DNA from: Paenibacillus andongensis
GTDB lineage: Bacteria > Bacillota > Bacilli > Paenibacillales > NBRC-103111
DNA: 64,000 nucleotides
Direction: 5' to 3'
NCBI RefSeq assembly: GCF_025369935.1
Contig: NZ_CP104467.1
Span: 2,921,001 to 2,985,000, forward strand
Shown here: in pieces, positions 1-8,529 of the stretch
How positions within the stretch are numbered: position 1 is the stretch's first letter
How the letters are laid out: every line of letters starts with the position of its first letter
Position numbers and translations under genes: made by a program
Notes under the pieces: model-generated
Seen by the model: only the letters and a program-made list of their open reading frames with translations
Databases searched by the model: none
Told to the model about the DNA's origin: nothing

Positions 1-1006
1 CGAAGGCACTCTGAATTTTGACATTTGTTCGTAATGAATTCCAAAAAGGTAATGCGCCAATTATCAGGAGATAAGCAGGCAGGAAGATAGCTAATGTTCC
101 CACTAGAGCCCCTCTGAATCCGGCAAACATAGCGCCCAAATACGTGCCAAATGTAAAAAGCGGACCAGGAACTGCCTGCGTAGCCCCATAGCCAGCTAGG
201 AAGGCCTCTTTACTTACCCAACCTTGCGGGACAACTTCTCGTTCCAAAAGAGGGAGAATGACATGGCCGCCGCCGAATACCAAGGAACCTACCCGATAAA
301 ACGAGTCGAAAAGGGAGAAAAGCTGCGAGTGCCATAAACCGCTGATAATTGGAAGCAGCAAGAGCAGAAGCGCATACAAGACCAAGCAAAAAATCGCAAC
401 AGAACGATGAACATGCACTTGAATAGAACTGTTTTCTGGGTTCGAAAAGCTTTTGAAGGCAAATAGTCCGATGAGTCCGGCGAGTGCTATAATAACAACT
501 TGGCTATAGACCGTTTGCCATAGCAAGGTTACTGAAGCTGCCGCAATAGCTAAGGAGGCCGTGCTTTTATCGGATGCTAACTTTTTTCCCATGCTGAGAA
601 CGGCTTGTGCGACGATGGCAACGGCGACGATTTTGAGGCCGTGAATCCAGCCTGTGCTGCTGACATCCATGGATTTCATCAGCAGGGAAAAGAGGAGTAA
701 GAGGATAATAGAAGGTAACGTAAATCCTAGCCAAGCAGCTGCGCCTCCCAACAATCCGGCCCGGATTGTACCGATACCAACACCTACTTGGCTGCTGGCG
801 GGGCCAGGGAGAAACTGGCATAGCGCAACGAGATCGGCGTAACTTTTCTCATCCATCCATTTACGTTTCTGGATATACTCGTTGTGAAAGTAGCCTAGAT
901 GGGCAATGGGCCCACCGAAGGATGTTAATCCTAATTTTGTGGATACGAGGAATACTTCAAGCAATGCTCTTCGTTTACTTTGCTGTGGTTTTGCAGCGGT
1001 GTCCAA
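1..1006 (-). CDS. chrA: Chromate transporter, CHR family (3' end outside window)
   Basis: Membrane permease of the CHR superfamily, known for chromate efflux. The minus-strand frame is open from a TTG at 1006 to the window edge, giving 335 residues of a protein usually about 390-400 long. Each half of the two-domain family carries its signature: FGGP at residues 30-33 and FGGGHVILPLL from residue 244. Other typical stretches are LPGPASSQ, AVPGPLFTFGTYLGA and GALPFW. The TTG start is chosen because GGGGAGG lies 7 nt upstream and no ATG or GTG fits. The next gene on this strand reads toward it but is separated by a terminator, so the two are probably not co-transcribed. Some homologues have no tested chromate role, so the substrate is inferred. 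Confidence 0.9.
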   Translation of the reverse strand, partial: MDTAAKPQQSKRRALLEVFLVSTKLGLTSFGGPIAHLGYFHNEYIQKRKWMDEKSYADLVALCQFLPGPASSQVGVGIGTIRAGLLGGAAAWLGFTLPSIILLLLFSLLMKSMDVSSTGWIHGLKIVAVAIVAQAVLSMGKKLASDKSTASLAIAAASVTLLWQTVYSQVVIIALAGLIGLFAFKSFSNPENSSIQVHVHRSVAIFCLVLYALLLLLLPIISGLWHSQLFSLFDSFYRVGSLVFGGGHVILPLLEREVVPQGWVSKEAFLAGYGATQAVPGPLFTFGTYLGAMFAGFRGALVGTLAIFLPAYLLIIGALPFWNSLRTNVKIQSAF

Positions 1007-1136
1007 CCTATTTCCTCCCCAATAACGTTTGATGAACATCTTAATCATTTAAGTGTATCGGAAATTGCAACGCGATTCTACCGATTAACACAAATAAAAC
1101 AGTAATGCGGACCATCCGATTACTCCTTGCACATAT

Positions 1137-1180
1137 AAAAGGATCATGAACTCTACTTGTGTAGAAATCATGATCCTTTT
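1137..1180 (-). terminator. Rho-independent terminator of the sigma-54 regulator
   Basis: A 13-bp perfect stem (AAAAGGATCATGA / TCATGATCCTTTT) with an 18-nt loop starts right after the stop of the upstream minus-strand gene. On that strand it ends in TTTT. Confidence 0.85.
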
Positions 1181-1181
1181 C

Positions 1182-2900
1182 TCACTCCAGCTGATATTCC
1201 TTCATCTTGTTGTACAGGGTACCGCGGGAGATGCCGAGCAGTTTGGCTGCCGCGCTTTTATTGCCTGCTGTTTTGGCCAAAGCGTCTTCGATCAGATGGA
1301 TTTCTTCCTCATCGGATACCTTCGCTTTTAACAAAATCGCGGCATCTGCTTCTGAAGAAGCCAGACTGGGTTGCTGCTCCTGTAAAGCGGCTGGCAAATG
1401 CTCTAGACTGATCAGGTCTTCATCACTAAGAATAATGCACCGCTCGATGACATTTTTCAATTCTTGGATGTTCCCAGGCCATGAATAGTTGGACAAAGCC
1501 AATATGACCTCTGGAGAAAGTGCAGGAACCGGCTTCTGGTATTGCAGTGAAAACTGCTTGAGATACATGTGGACCATCGCTGGAATGTCTTCGGTTCTAT
1601 CCCGTAAAGGCGGAATTCGAATGGAAATCACATTGAGCGCATAGTACAGATCCGAGCGGAATTCTTGATTGGCTAGCTTGCTGGCTAAATCTTGTGTAGT
1701 TGCGATAATGATTCGGGTACGCACGCTGATCGGTTGACTTCCCCCAGAGCGAACGATCGTTTGCTGTGTAATGTAAAGGTAAAGCTTTGCTTGAAGCTCT
1801 AATGGAAGCTTCTCGATTTCATTAATAAACAAAGTGCCATCTTTGGCTAGCTCCAACTTACCAGCTTGTCCACTATCACTTCCGGTGAAGGCGCCACCTT
1901 GATAGCCAAATAATTCGGCCTCCAATAAACCTGCGGGAACGATGCCGCAATTGATGGTCAAGAAAGGCTGCTCGGATCTCGAACTCGACTGATGGATAAT
2001 ATGAGCAAGCTGTTCTTTGCCAACACCCGATTCTCCAATCAGGAGGACGGGTGTTTCTGTTGCTGCCACCTTCTTGGCCCATTGGATGACTTTACCGATC
2101 GCAGGTCCTTTTCCTTTGATTAAGGTAAAGAGATCTTCAGCCTGGTCTTTATGTGGGAGTCCGAAGGAATCGACGGTTGTTAATTGTTCATTCAATCGTA
2201 CCAATTGCGTGATATCCTGCTCGGTTGCAATGCCTCCGATGATATGCCCCTGAGCATCTCTGATCGGTGACGCATTAATAAGGACGTGGGTGTCCGGCCG
2301 TGGACGGTGGTAGGTATTCCGAATCATCCGGCCTTCGTCCAAAATTTTCAAGACCATCAATGTTTCGATATCAAAATGTTCGCCAATGCGTTTGCCTAAA
2401 ATATCTGCGGCCGGAAGATGATAGAGTTCCTCAGCGACGGTATTCCAACAAATCACAGCGCCGGCTCGATCGACGACTGTGACAGCATCGGTGACGGTAT
2501 CTGCGAGTGCATTGAAATAGGCAGACCACTTTTGCAGCTCGGAAATGGCGAAATTGAGATACGTGGATAAAACGGAGTATCCCTTGATGGCCCCATCCTT
2601 AGCTTTGAAAAGGACCGGTCGATTTGTTCGTTGATGCACACGTGACAAAGGAGTGTTGTCGTCTACAGAAATAATCGCGGATACAAAGTATGTGCTGCTT
2701 TCTGCTAATTCTTGGATGTTTCTAGCGGAAAAGGCCGTCATAAGGCTTGCATCTTCCGGTGTAAATAAACATATTTCGTCTTGCCAATGAGCGATAACCG
2801 CCGTTCCTTTGTTTAGATAGGAAGATAGCTCTTCGAGTGTTGTTTCAACAGGGAGTGTGATCATAGGGTTGTTCAACGGAAAGTGTTCATTAATGAACAT
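1182..2900 (-). CDS. Sigma-54-dependent transcriptional activator (PAS + AAA+ + Fis HTH)
   Basis: Enhancer-binding protein of the RocR/PrdR type, 572 residues. An N-terminal sensory region precedes a PAS domain (about 130-235). The AAA+ ATPase follows with Walker A GESGVGKE at 289-296, the sigma-54-contact loop GAFTGS at 336-341, Walker B GTLFINEIEKLP from 355 and PLRDR. It ends in a Fis-type helix-turn-helix (NKSAAAKLLGISRGTLYNKM). ATG 2900 is preferred over ATG 2921 because GAGG sits 6 nt upstream of it, while 2921 has no ribosome binding site. It is divergent from the proline operon, which suggests control of that operon as RocR does for arginine/ornithine genes. The contact loop is normally GAFTGA, and I see no clear -24/-12 promoter between the genes, so the target is an inference. 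Confidence 0.85.
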   Translation of the reverse strand: MFINEHFPLNNPMITLPVETTLEELSSYLNKGTAVIAHWQDEICLFTPEDASLMTAFSARNIQELAESSTYFVSAIISVDDNTPLSRVHQRTNRPVLFKAKDGAIKGYSVLSTYLNFAISELQKWSAYFNALADTVTDAVTVVDRAGAVICWNTVAEELYHLPAADILGKRIGEHFDIETLMVLKILDEGRMIRNTYHRPRPDTHVLINASPIRDAQGHIIGGIATEQDITQLVRLNEQLTTVDSFGLPHKDQAEDLFTLIKGKGPAIGKVIQWAKKVAATETPVLLIGESGVGKEQLAHIIHQSSSRSEQPFLTINCGIVPAGLLEAELFGYQGGAFTGSDSGQAGKLELAKDGTLFINEIEKLPLELQAKLYLYITQQTIVRSGGSQPISVRTRIIIATTQDLASKLANQEFRSDLYYALNVISIRIPPLRDRTEDIPAMVHMYLKQFSLQYQKPVPALSPEVILALSNYSWPGNIQELKNVIERCIILSDEDLISLEHLPAALQEQQPSLASSEADAAILLKAKVSDEEEIHLIEDALAKTAGNKSAAAKLLGISRGTLYNKMKEYQLE

Positions 2901-3043
2901 AATTAACCTCGTTTGTACCATTTATTTGCTTTAAATTTACCATGAAAGCAAGGGAGATTCAACACAGGAAGCCAAGATAGTGAGTATGATAAAGGTAAAG
3001 GACTAATACCTGTTCAAAGTAATGGAAAATACACACATAAACA

Positions 3044-3101
3044 AATAGTGTTCAAATTTTAAAATGAAGTGTATAATATATTTATTAATTTAAACACTAT
3101 T
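3044..3101. promoter_or_regulatory. Promoter with flanking inverted repeat ahead of the proline operon
   Basis: A plausible sigma-A promoter: TGTTCA at 3049-3054, a 17-nt gap, and a perfect TATAAT at 3072-3077. It is embraced by a 9-bp perfect inverted repeat, AATAGTGTT (3044-3052) and AACACTATT (3093-3101). The repeat covers both the -35 box and the start region, as expected of an operator. The binding protein is unknown. Confidence 0.5.
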
Positions 3102-3127
3102 GTATAATTCCTTTGGAGGAATAACAA

Positions 3128-4042
3128 ATGGAACTCATCCTGAAAAATATGTTTCAATCTTTAGGTAAAAGCCGCACAGCGAATCGATTAGCCAAAAAGT
3201 ATGGTTTACGCTTTGGTGCAGCGCGTTTCGTAGCAGGAGAAACCATCCAGCAATCCATCGAAGCTGTGCGCGGACTCAACCAAGATGGCCGCGTAGCGAC
3301 CCTGGACCATTTGGGTGAGTTCGTCTTTAGTGAAGAAGAAGCGTTGGAGTCAGCAGACATGTGTATTCAAACGCTAGATGCGATTGCCAGTTCAGGCGTC
3401 AAATCCAATCTTTCGCTTAAAATGACTTCACTGGGGCTAGATATCAGCAGAGAGCTTTGTGTTAACAACATGAAACGTATTCTTGATTGTGCGCGCCAGC
3501 ATGGAAATTTCGTGCGAATTGATATGGAGGACTATGCGCATTGTCAAATCTCCCTTGATATCTACAGAGAGCTTCGACAAGAGTATGACAACGTAGGAAT
3601 CGTCATTCAAGCTTATTTGTTCCGCACCATGCAGGATATGGATGATTTACATGCAATCGGAGCCAATCTGCGCCTTGTGAAAGGTGCTTATAAGGAATCT
3701 CCGGAAGTTGCTTTTCCAGAAAAAAGCGCAGTTGATGAAAATTATAAAAAAATCATTCGAAAACATCTGTTGAACGGTCATTATACAGCTATTGCGAGCC
3801 ATGATGAGGCGATCATTCATTTTACGAAAGAATTTACAAGGTCAAATCTTATTTCTATCGATCAGTTTGAATTCCAGATGCTTTATGGGATTTGTGAAGA
3901 TTTGCAAAAGCAATTAGTGAAAGAAGGATATCGGGTTCGTATCTATGTCCCTTACGGTGTAGATTGGTTCGGATATTTCATGAGAAGGTTAGCAGAGCGC
4001 CCAGCGAATGTCTGGTTTGTTCTGAAAAATATGTTTAAATAA
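3128..4042 (+). CDS. putB: Proline dehydrogenase (FAD-dependent)
   Basis: Oxidises L-proline to 1-pyrroline-5-carboxylate, the first step of proline breakdown, passing electrons from FAD to the respiratory chain. The 304 residues match the stand-alone Bacillus-type ProDH (about 303) rather than the large PutA fusion. The C-terminal substrate-binding signature RVRIYVPYGVDWFGYFMRRL is intact, as are barrel motifs such as VKGAYKE and NLSLKMTSLGLD. ATG 3128 follows GGAGG with 8 nt spacing. It is the first gene of a two-gene operon with the dehydrogenase 34 bp downstream. The AT-rich upstream region carries a TATAAT promoter inside an inverted repeat. Confidence 0.95.
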   Translation: MELILKNMFQSLGKSRTANRLAKKYGLRFGAARFVAGETIQQSIEAVRGLNQDGRVATLDHLGEFVFSEEEALESADMCIQTLDAIASSGVKSNLSLKMTSLGLDISRELCVNNMKRILDCARQHGNFVRIDMEDYAHCQISLDIYRELRQEYDNVGIVIQAYLFRTMQDMDDLHAIGANLRLVKGAYKESPEVAFPEKSAVDENYKKIIRKHLLNGHYTAIASHDEAIIHFTKEFTRSNLISIDQFEFQMLYGICEDLQKQLVKEGYRVRIYVPYGVDWFGYFMRRLAERPANVWFVLKNMFK

Positions 4043-4076
4043 CACCCAAGTTTCCCATTCGGAGAGGAGCAATACT

Positions 4077-5645
4077 ATGAATACATTTACGAAAGTTAGT
4101 CCTTTTGCAAATGAACCTTTTACTAATTTTGGTTTAGAGGAAAATGTGAAGGCGATGCAGGCTGCTATTGCCAAAGTGAAAAGTGAGCTAGGGCGCGAAT
4201 ATCCGTTATATATCGGTACTGAGAAAGTAGTAACAGAGGCTAAAATCACATCGATTAACCCGGGGAATGTAGATGAAATCATTGGATATGTAAGCAAAGC
4301 AGACCAGAAGCTTGCTGAAAAAGCGATGAATGTTGCCCTTGAAACTTTCGAAGTTTGGAAGAAGGTTCCGGCAAGAGAGCGTGCGGAGTATTTATTTAAA
4401 GCTGCTGCGTTAATGCGTGATCGTAAGCATGAATTCTCAGCGTTGATGATTTTGGAGTCTGGCAAAAATTACGTAGAAGCGGATGTAGATACCGCAGAAG
4501 CGATTGATTTCATCGAGTTCTATGCACGCGAAATGATTCGTTTGAGCCAAATCAACGAGACGCAGCCATTAGCCAAAATTCCCGGTGAAAACAACCAAAT
4601 TAGCTATATCCCACTAGGTGTCGGTGTTATCATCCCGCCATGGAATTTTCCACTAGCGATTTGTGTAGGTATGACGATTGCAGCGGTTGTTTCTGGTAAT
4701 ACCGTGTTATTGAAACCAGCTTCAACAACGCCTGTTATTGCTCACAAATTCGTAGCTCTTATGGAGGAAGTTGGACTTCCCGCTGGTGTAATTAATTTCA
4801 TTCCAGGAAGCGGTGCGGAAGTAGGAGACTACTTGACGACTCATCCTAAGACTCGATTCATTAGCTTTACCGGCTCCAAAGAGATCGGTTTGCGCATCAA
4901 CAAGTTGGCCGCTGACGTGGCGCCTGGTCAAATTTGGATCAAGCGTGTGATTGCTGAAATGGGCGGCAAAGATGGTATAGTCGTGGACGAAACAGCGGAT
5001 CTGGCCGCGGCTGCCGCTGCTATTGTGGCTTCTGCTTTCGGCTTCCAAGGCCAGAAGTGCTCGGCGGGTTCACGTGCTATCATTGTTGAATCTGTTTACG
5101 ACGTAGTTGTAGACAAAGTAGTTGCTCTGACGAACCAACTGCAAAGCGGCCTGCCCGAGCACAATTTCGCAGCAGGGCCGGTTATTGATAAAACTTCTTA
5201 TGACAGAATTTTAGATTACATTGAAATTGGTAAAAAAGAAGGAACGCTGCTCGCGGGTGGCGGTAAGGCCGATGGAAACGGCTATTACATTCAACCGACT
5301 GTGTTCGGTGATGTAAGCGGCAAAGCGCGTGTTATGCAGGAAGAGATTTTCGGACCTGTCTTGGCTATCGCTAAAGCGAAGGATTGGAAAGAAGCCATCG
5401 CGATGTACAATGATACGGAATTTGGTTTGACGGGGTCATACTTCTCCACGAATGAGGAGCGGATTTCTGAGGCATTAGACACTGTTCACTGCGGTAACTT
5501 GTACATTAATCGCAAATGCACAGGCGCATTAGTGGGCGTACATCCTTTTGGCGGCTTCAATATGTCGGGAACGGATTCCAAAGCAGGCGGTTACGACTAC
5601 CTCATGCTTCTCACACAAGCGAAGCTGACATCTCGCAAAATATAA
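4077..5645 (+). CDS. rocA: 1-pyrroline-5-carboxylate (L-glutamate gamma-semialdehyde) dehydrogenase
   Basis: NAD-dependent aldehyde dehydrogenase that turns glutamate semialdehyde / P5C into glutamate, completing proline catabolism. At 522 residues it fits the RocA/PruA family (about 515). Catalytic residues are present: nucleophile Cys328 in GQKCSAGS, general base Glu294 in AEMGGKDG, the Rossmann signature FTGSKEIG near 264, and PPWNFP near 187. It follows the proline dehydrogenase with a good GGAGAGG ribosome binding site, and a terminator comes right after, so the two form one transcript. No frameshift or missing motif was seen. Confidence 0.96.
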   Translation: MNTFTKVSPFANEPFTNFGLEENVKAMQAAIAKVKSELGREYPLYIGTEKVVTEAKITSINPGNVDEIIGYVSKADQKLAEKAMNVALETFEVWKKVPARERAEYLFKAAALMRDRKHEFSALMILESGKNYVEADVDTAEAIDFIEFYAREMIRLSQINETQPLAKIPGENNQISYIPLGVGVIIPPWNFPLAICVGMTIAAVVSGNTVLLKPASTTPVIAHKFVALMEEVGLPAGVINFIPGSGAEVGDYLTTHPKTRFISFTGSKEIGLRINKLAADVAPGQIWIKRVIAEMGGKDGIVVDETADLAAAAAAIVASAFGFQGQKCSAGSRAIIVESVYDVVVDKVVALTNQLQSGLPEHNFAAGPVIDKTSYDRILDYIEIGKKEGTLLAGGGKADGNGYYIQPTVFGDVSGKARVMQEEIFGPVLAIAKAKDWKEAIAMYNDTEFGLTGSYFSTNEERISEALDTVHCGNLYINRKCTGALVGVHPFGGFNMSGTDSKAGGYDYLMLLTQAKLTSRKI

Positions 5646-5653
5646 TGGTTGGC

Positions 5654-5691
5654 AGAAAGAGGGCGGACGAAGAGTCTAGCCTTCTTTTTTT
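5654..5691 (+). terminator. Terminator of the proline operon
   Basis: Stem AAAGAGGGC / GCCTTCTTT (one G-U pair) closing a 14-nt loop, followed by a T run, 10 nt after the rocA stop. Confidence 0.7.
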
Positions 5692-5992
5692 GTATATGGA
5701 GCGTCTCATTTAGGTGCGGTTCCCAAATTTTCGAATGCTTGCTCAAATTTCATCATCATTAGTCCTACTTTCTTTGCGATTGTTGGCTAAAACAAAACGC
5801 CGCTTTCACCAAAGTTCACGAGGAGATGACTCCTTACGAACATAGATGAAAGCGGCGTGTGCTTCACGACCAGCTTGTTTGAATATCTCTAGTATAGTGG
5901 AAAATGATAACATCGTGCCACTCCACCTTGGAGGGGGGAAGTTGAGAGGCGTCACGTCATGGAAGAAGATCGCAGAAGTGAGGTTTTTCTGC
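5692..5992. other. Gene-free stretch between convergent operons
   Basis: No convincing coding frame. Its main content is the nested hairpin at 5797-5858. The rest, about 5859-5992, lies between that hairpin and the stop of the ABC permease on the minus strand, and holds nothing I recognise. Confidence 0.5.
5797..5858 (-). terminator. Long hairpin with nested stem, probable terminator of the ABC exporter operon
   Basis: A perfect 12-bp stem ACGCCGCTTTCA / TGAAAGCGGCGT encloses a 38-nt loop. The loop holds a second small stem, AGGAG / CTCCT. Read on the minus strand the stem runs into TTTTGTTTT, which fits a terminator placed about 135 nt after the permease stop. Confidence 0.6.
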
Positions 5993-6805
5993 TTACAAAG
6001 GCAAATCACGCTTACGAAACAACGCAATTCCCGCCGCAAAGGTCACGAGCCCAATCACAATCAATACCGACCAGGCAAGCCCGGTTTCCGTCTGTCCACC
6101 GATAATGCCGCTCGGATCATATAACGAGAAGTAAGACAGGTTGCGCATCCAGTTGATCTTTTCGCTTAGTTTGCCGATAAAATCCAGACTGAAAAACCCG
6201 AAGGTAAGCACAGCCGATATTCCGAGAGCCTTTTTCTCGTCGTTGGCTAAAGAAGAGACGAGAAAGGCGATTCCGCCAACCGCGAAGAACAACAGTAATG
6301 CCGCCAGGTTCATACGAAGGTATGCCGCTCCGTGAAAGTCGCTCAAATCACCGATAAACAAGGCATATCCCGCAAACCCGCATAATGTCGTAACCGCCAT
6401 GATGGACAAAAGCCCAGTTACAAAAACAGCTGCCTGCGTCATCGCCACTTTTCCGCGAGTGGTGGGAGTCGCCAGCAAATACGCCATTGAGCCTTGGTCA
6501 ACCAGCTTCGCCATCAGCTGCGTGGAGAACATGATGCAAAAAATCGATACGATCAGTACGAGCAGAAGTCCGTAATATTCGCCAGAGATGAATGCCTCCA
6601 CGGTGCCGAAGCCGCTGCCCAAGTTGAACGCATTGGTCATGCCGGGCGGCAAGGACTTGATCAACTCGTCTAGGGCCGCATTATTTCCTGCGAAGCTCGG
6701 GAACAGCCAGAACATGAGCAGGATATAGAAGGCAGATCCGAACGCATAGTTCATCATCCCTTTGATATGAATCTTCATCATGTGTTTATAGAGAGCGGAA
6801 TTCAT
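5993..6805 (-). CDS. ABC-2 type transporter permease
   Basis: Integral membrane subunit of an ABC exporter, 270 residues. About six hydrophobic segments are visible, for example FYILLMFWLF, GLLLVLIVSIFCIMF, LLLFFAVGGIAFLVSSL and VLIVIGLVTFAAGIALF. The segment QLMAKLVDQGSMAYLLATP is typical of the NatB/EcsB-like ABC-2 family. Its ATG overlaps the stop of the ATPase gene by 4 nt (ATGA), so the two are translationally coupled and should form one complex. The substrate cannot be read from the sequence. The adjacent TetR repressor suggests export of a drug or toxic compound, or of a lantibiotic-like peptide. Confidence 0.85.
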   Translation of the reverse strand: MNSALYKHMMKIHIKGMMNYAFGSAFYILLMFWLFPSFAGNNAALDELIKSLPPGMTNAFNLGSGFGTVEAFISGEYYGLLLVLIVSIFCIMFSTQLMAKLVDQGSMAYLLATPTTRGKVAMTQAAVFVTGLLSIMAVTTLCGFAGYALFIGDLSDFHGAAYLRMNLAALLLFFAVGGIAFLVSSLANDEKKALGISAVLTFGFFSLDFIGKLSEKINWMRNLSYFSLYDPSGIIGGQTETGLAWSVLIVIGLVTFAAGIALFRKRDLPL

Positions 6806-7692
6806 TGTAAGGTCCCCTTCCGGTCGTAATAGTTCATGAACACGTCTTCGAGACTTTGCGTGAATACATCCAGGTTTCGGACAAGGTATTTAGACGTCTC
6901 CGAGAGGAATCGAGCGTACTCACCCTGCACAGCCACCCGCACTCGATTGCCTTCGCGCGATTCGACGGTTACGCCGGAAGTCCGTACGAATGCTTCCGCA
7001 TCCTCCGTACGTTCGAATGTCACTTCAAATAACTTTCGCTGCATCGACTGCAGCTCGTGGATATCTTTGACGGTAAGGATGACTCCGTCCTTAATAATTG
7101 CCGCGCGGTCGCATGTCCGCTCAATCTCGGGAAAGCTGTGGGACGACATCAGGAACGTTGTGCCCCTGGCTTTCTCCTCCAGCACCAGATCGATAAACAC
7201 CTTCTGCATGAGAGGATCCAGTCCCGAAGTCGGTTCATCCAGGATGATCACCTCCGGCTGATGCATGAAAGCGGCGACGATGCCAACCTTCTGCTTCATT
7301 CCTTTGGACATTTTGCGGATAGGGGTTCTGACATCGAACTGGAAGCGGTCGATCAGCTCCTCACGTCGCGCCGAATGTTTCGACCCTTGCATTTCCGCCA
7401 TAAAATCCAGAAACGTTCGCCCGGTCATACCCTCAATAAATGCGATCTCTCCGGGTAAATAACCGATATACCGCTGGACGGTCCCCTGTTTAGCCCAGGT
7501 ATCCAGTCCGCCAACCTTAACCGAGCCTTTTTCCGGTTTCATGAATCCCATGATATGCCGAATTGTTGTGGATTTGCCGGCTCCGTTCGGACCCAGAAAT
7601 CCGAACACCTCTCCTTTTTTGACCGAAAACGATACGTCAAATATCCCTTTCCCGTTCGGGAATGTTTTGGTCAGCTGCTGAACAGTCAACAT
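6802..7692 (-). CDS. ABC transporter ATP-binding protein
   Basis: Cytoplasmic ATPase that powers the neighbouring permease, 296 residues. Walker A GPNGAGKST is at 34-42. The signature region reads MSKGMKQKVGI in place of LSGGQ, which is normal for NatA/BcrA-type exporters. Walker B IILDEPTSGLDP and the H-loop SSHSFPEIE follow, then a C-terminal extension of about 80 residues. ATG 7692 has GGAGGTG 7 nt upstream. It is divergent from the TetR gene, and an imperfect inverted repeat lies between them. Confidence 0.93.
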   Translation of the reverse strand: MLTVQQLTKTFPNGKGIFDVSFSVKKGEVFGFLGPNGAGKSTTIRHIMGFMKPEKGSVKVGGLDTWAKQGTVQRYIGYLPGEIAFIEGMTGRTFLDFMAEMQGSKHSARREELIDRFQFDVRTPIRKMSKGMKQKVGIVAAFMHQPEVIILDEPTSGLDPLMQKVFIDLVLEEKARGTTFLMSSHSFPEIERTCDRAAIIKDGVILTVKDIHELQSMQRKLFEVTFERTEDAEAFVRTSGVTVESREGNRVRVAVQGEYARFLSETSKYLVRNLDVFTQSLEDVFMNYYDRKGTLQ

Positions 7693-7740
7693 GCGCGGCC
7701 ACCTCCAAATATGAAAGTTATGAAATATTTATTGATGTTA

Positions 7741-7809
7741 ATTTCAAAACTTATGTTACTCCTGAATGTTCACGTCGTCAATACTTTTGAAATATATTTG
7801 TGCTATAAT
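7741..7809. promoter_or_regulatory. Divergent promoter region with inverted repeat, candidate TetR operator
   Basis: Half-sites ATTTCAAAACT (7741-7751) and ACTTTTGAAAT (7783-7793) form an 11-bp inverted repeat with one mismatch and a 31-nt gap. An extended -10 box, TGCTATAAT, at 7801-7809 serves the TetR gene. The location between the regulator and the exporter suits autoregulation. Confidence 0.45.
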
Positions 7810-7838
7810 TTCATTATTCCAAAAAACGGGTGATCCGA

Positions 7839-8450
7839 ATGAACGGCTACGAAAAAAGAGCCCAGCAAAAAAAAGAAAAAATCATGCACGCAACCTTGAA
7901 AATGCTGAAAACGTCCGATCCTAGAAAACTGCGGATCACCGACATCGCTGAAGCGGCTGGCGTATCGCAGGTAACCATCTACAATTATTTCGGCAGCAAG
8001 GAAGCTTTAGTGGTGGAAGTGTTCAAAGATTACGCACGGACGGCGTTGAAAGAATTTGGGGAGTTTCTCTCCGGCGATCACTCACTGAAGGAGAAAATCG
8101 AGTACATCGTTTTCCAGAAGAAGAAATCGTCCAGAACGTTCAGTCTGGAGGTCATGAAGCAGATATGGCACGACGATCCGGAAATGACGCGCTTTCTCAA
8201 AGAGGAATATATGGCCAAAGGTGTTCCACTTGTCATTCAGCTCATTGAAGACGGCAAGAAAAATGGGGAAATCACCGCGGCGCTTTCTACTTCCACCATC
8301 ATGATGTATATGCAAATGTTGACGAGCCAGGCGGACACGATGTTGGATTATGCCGAAAAGCATGGGGATTTGGACACGTTGATCGAGGAAATGGTGCATT
8401 TGTTTTTCTATGGGATCGCCAGCACGCCTCAACCGAAGGTTCCTACATAA
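7839..8450 (+). CDS. TetR/AcrR family transcriptional regulator
   Basis: One-component repressor, 203 residues. The N-terminal helix-turn-helix reads IADIAEAAGVSQVTIYNYFGSKEALV, the classic TetR form, followed by an all-helical ligand domain with no recognisable pocket. ATG 7839 is chosen over the in-frame GTG 7830: the bases GGTGATCC just ahead match the 3' end of 16S rRNA and are correctly placed only for the ATG. It is divergent from the ABC exporter genes and probably represses them and itself until a ligand binds. Confidence 0.9.
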   Translation: MNGYEKRAQQKKEKIMHATLKMLKTSDPRKLRITDIAEAAGVSQVTIYNYFGSKEALVVEVFKDYARTALKEFGEFLSGDHSLKEKIEYIVFQKKKSSRTFSLEVMKQIWHDDPEMTRFLKEEYMAKGVPLVIQLIEDGKKNGEITAALSTSTIMMYMQMLTSQADTMLDYAEKHGDLDTLIEEMVHLFFYGIASTPQPKVPT

Positions 8451-8529
8451 GTTTAAGTTTTGTTGCTCCATAGAAGTTGATTTGAGATAATGCTGATAGG
8501 AATAGCAGAAGAATGGGAGTGTGACATTT

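Noticed and set aside
2941..3127. Possible -24/-12 (sigma-54) promoter for the proline operon
   Set aside because: No GG-N10-GC arrangement with the expected TGGCAC/TTGC surroundings was found on either strand; a sigma-A-like TATAAT promoter is present instead.
5846..6124. Plus-strand frame over the end of the ABC permease gene
   Set aside because: It overlaps the permease on the opposite strand, starts inside the terminator hairpin and has no ribosome binding site.
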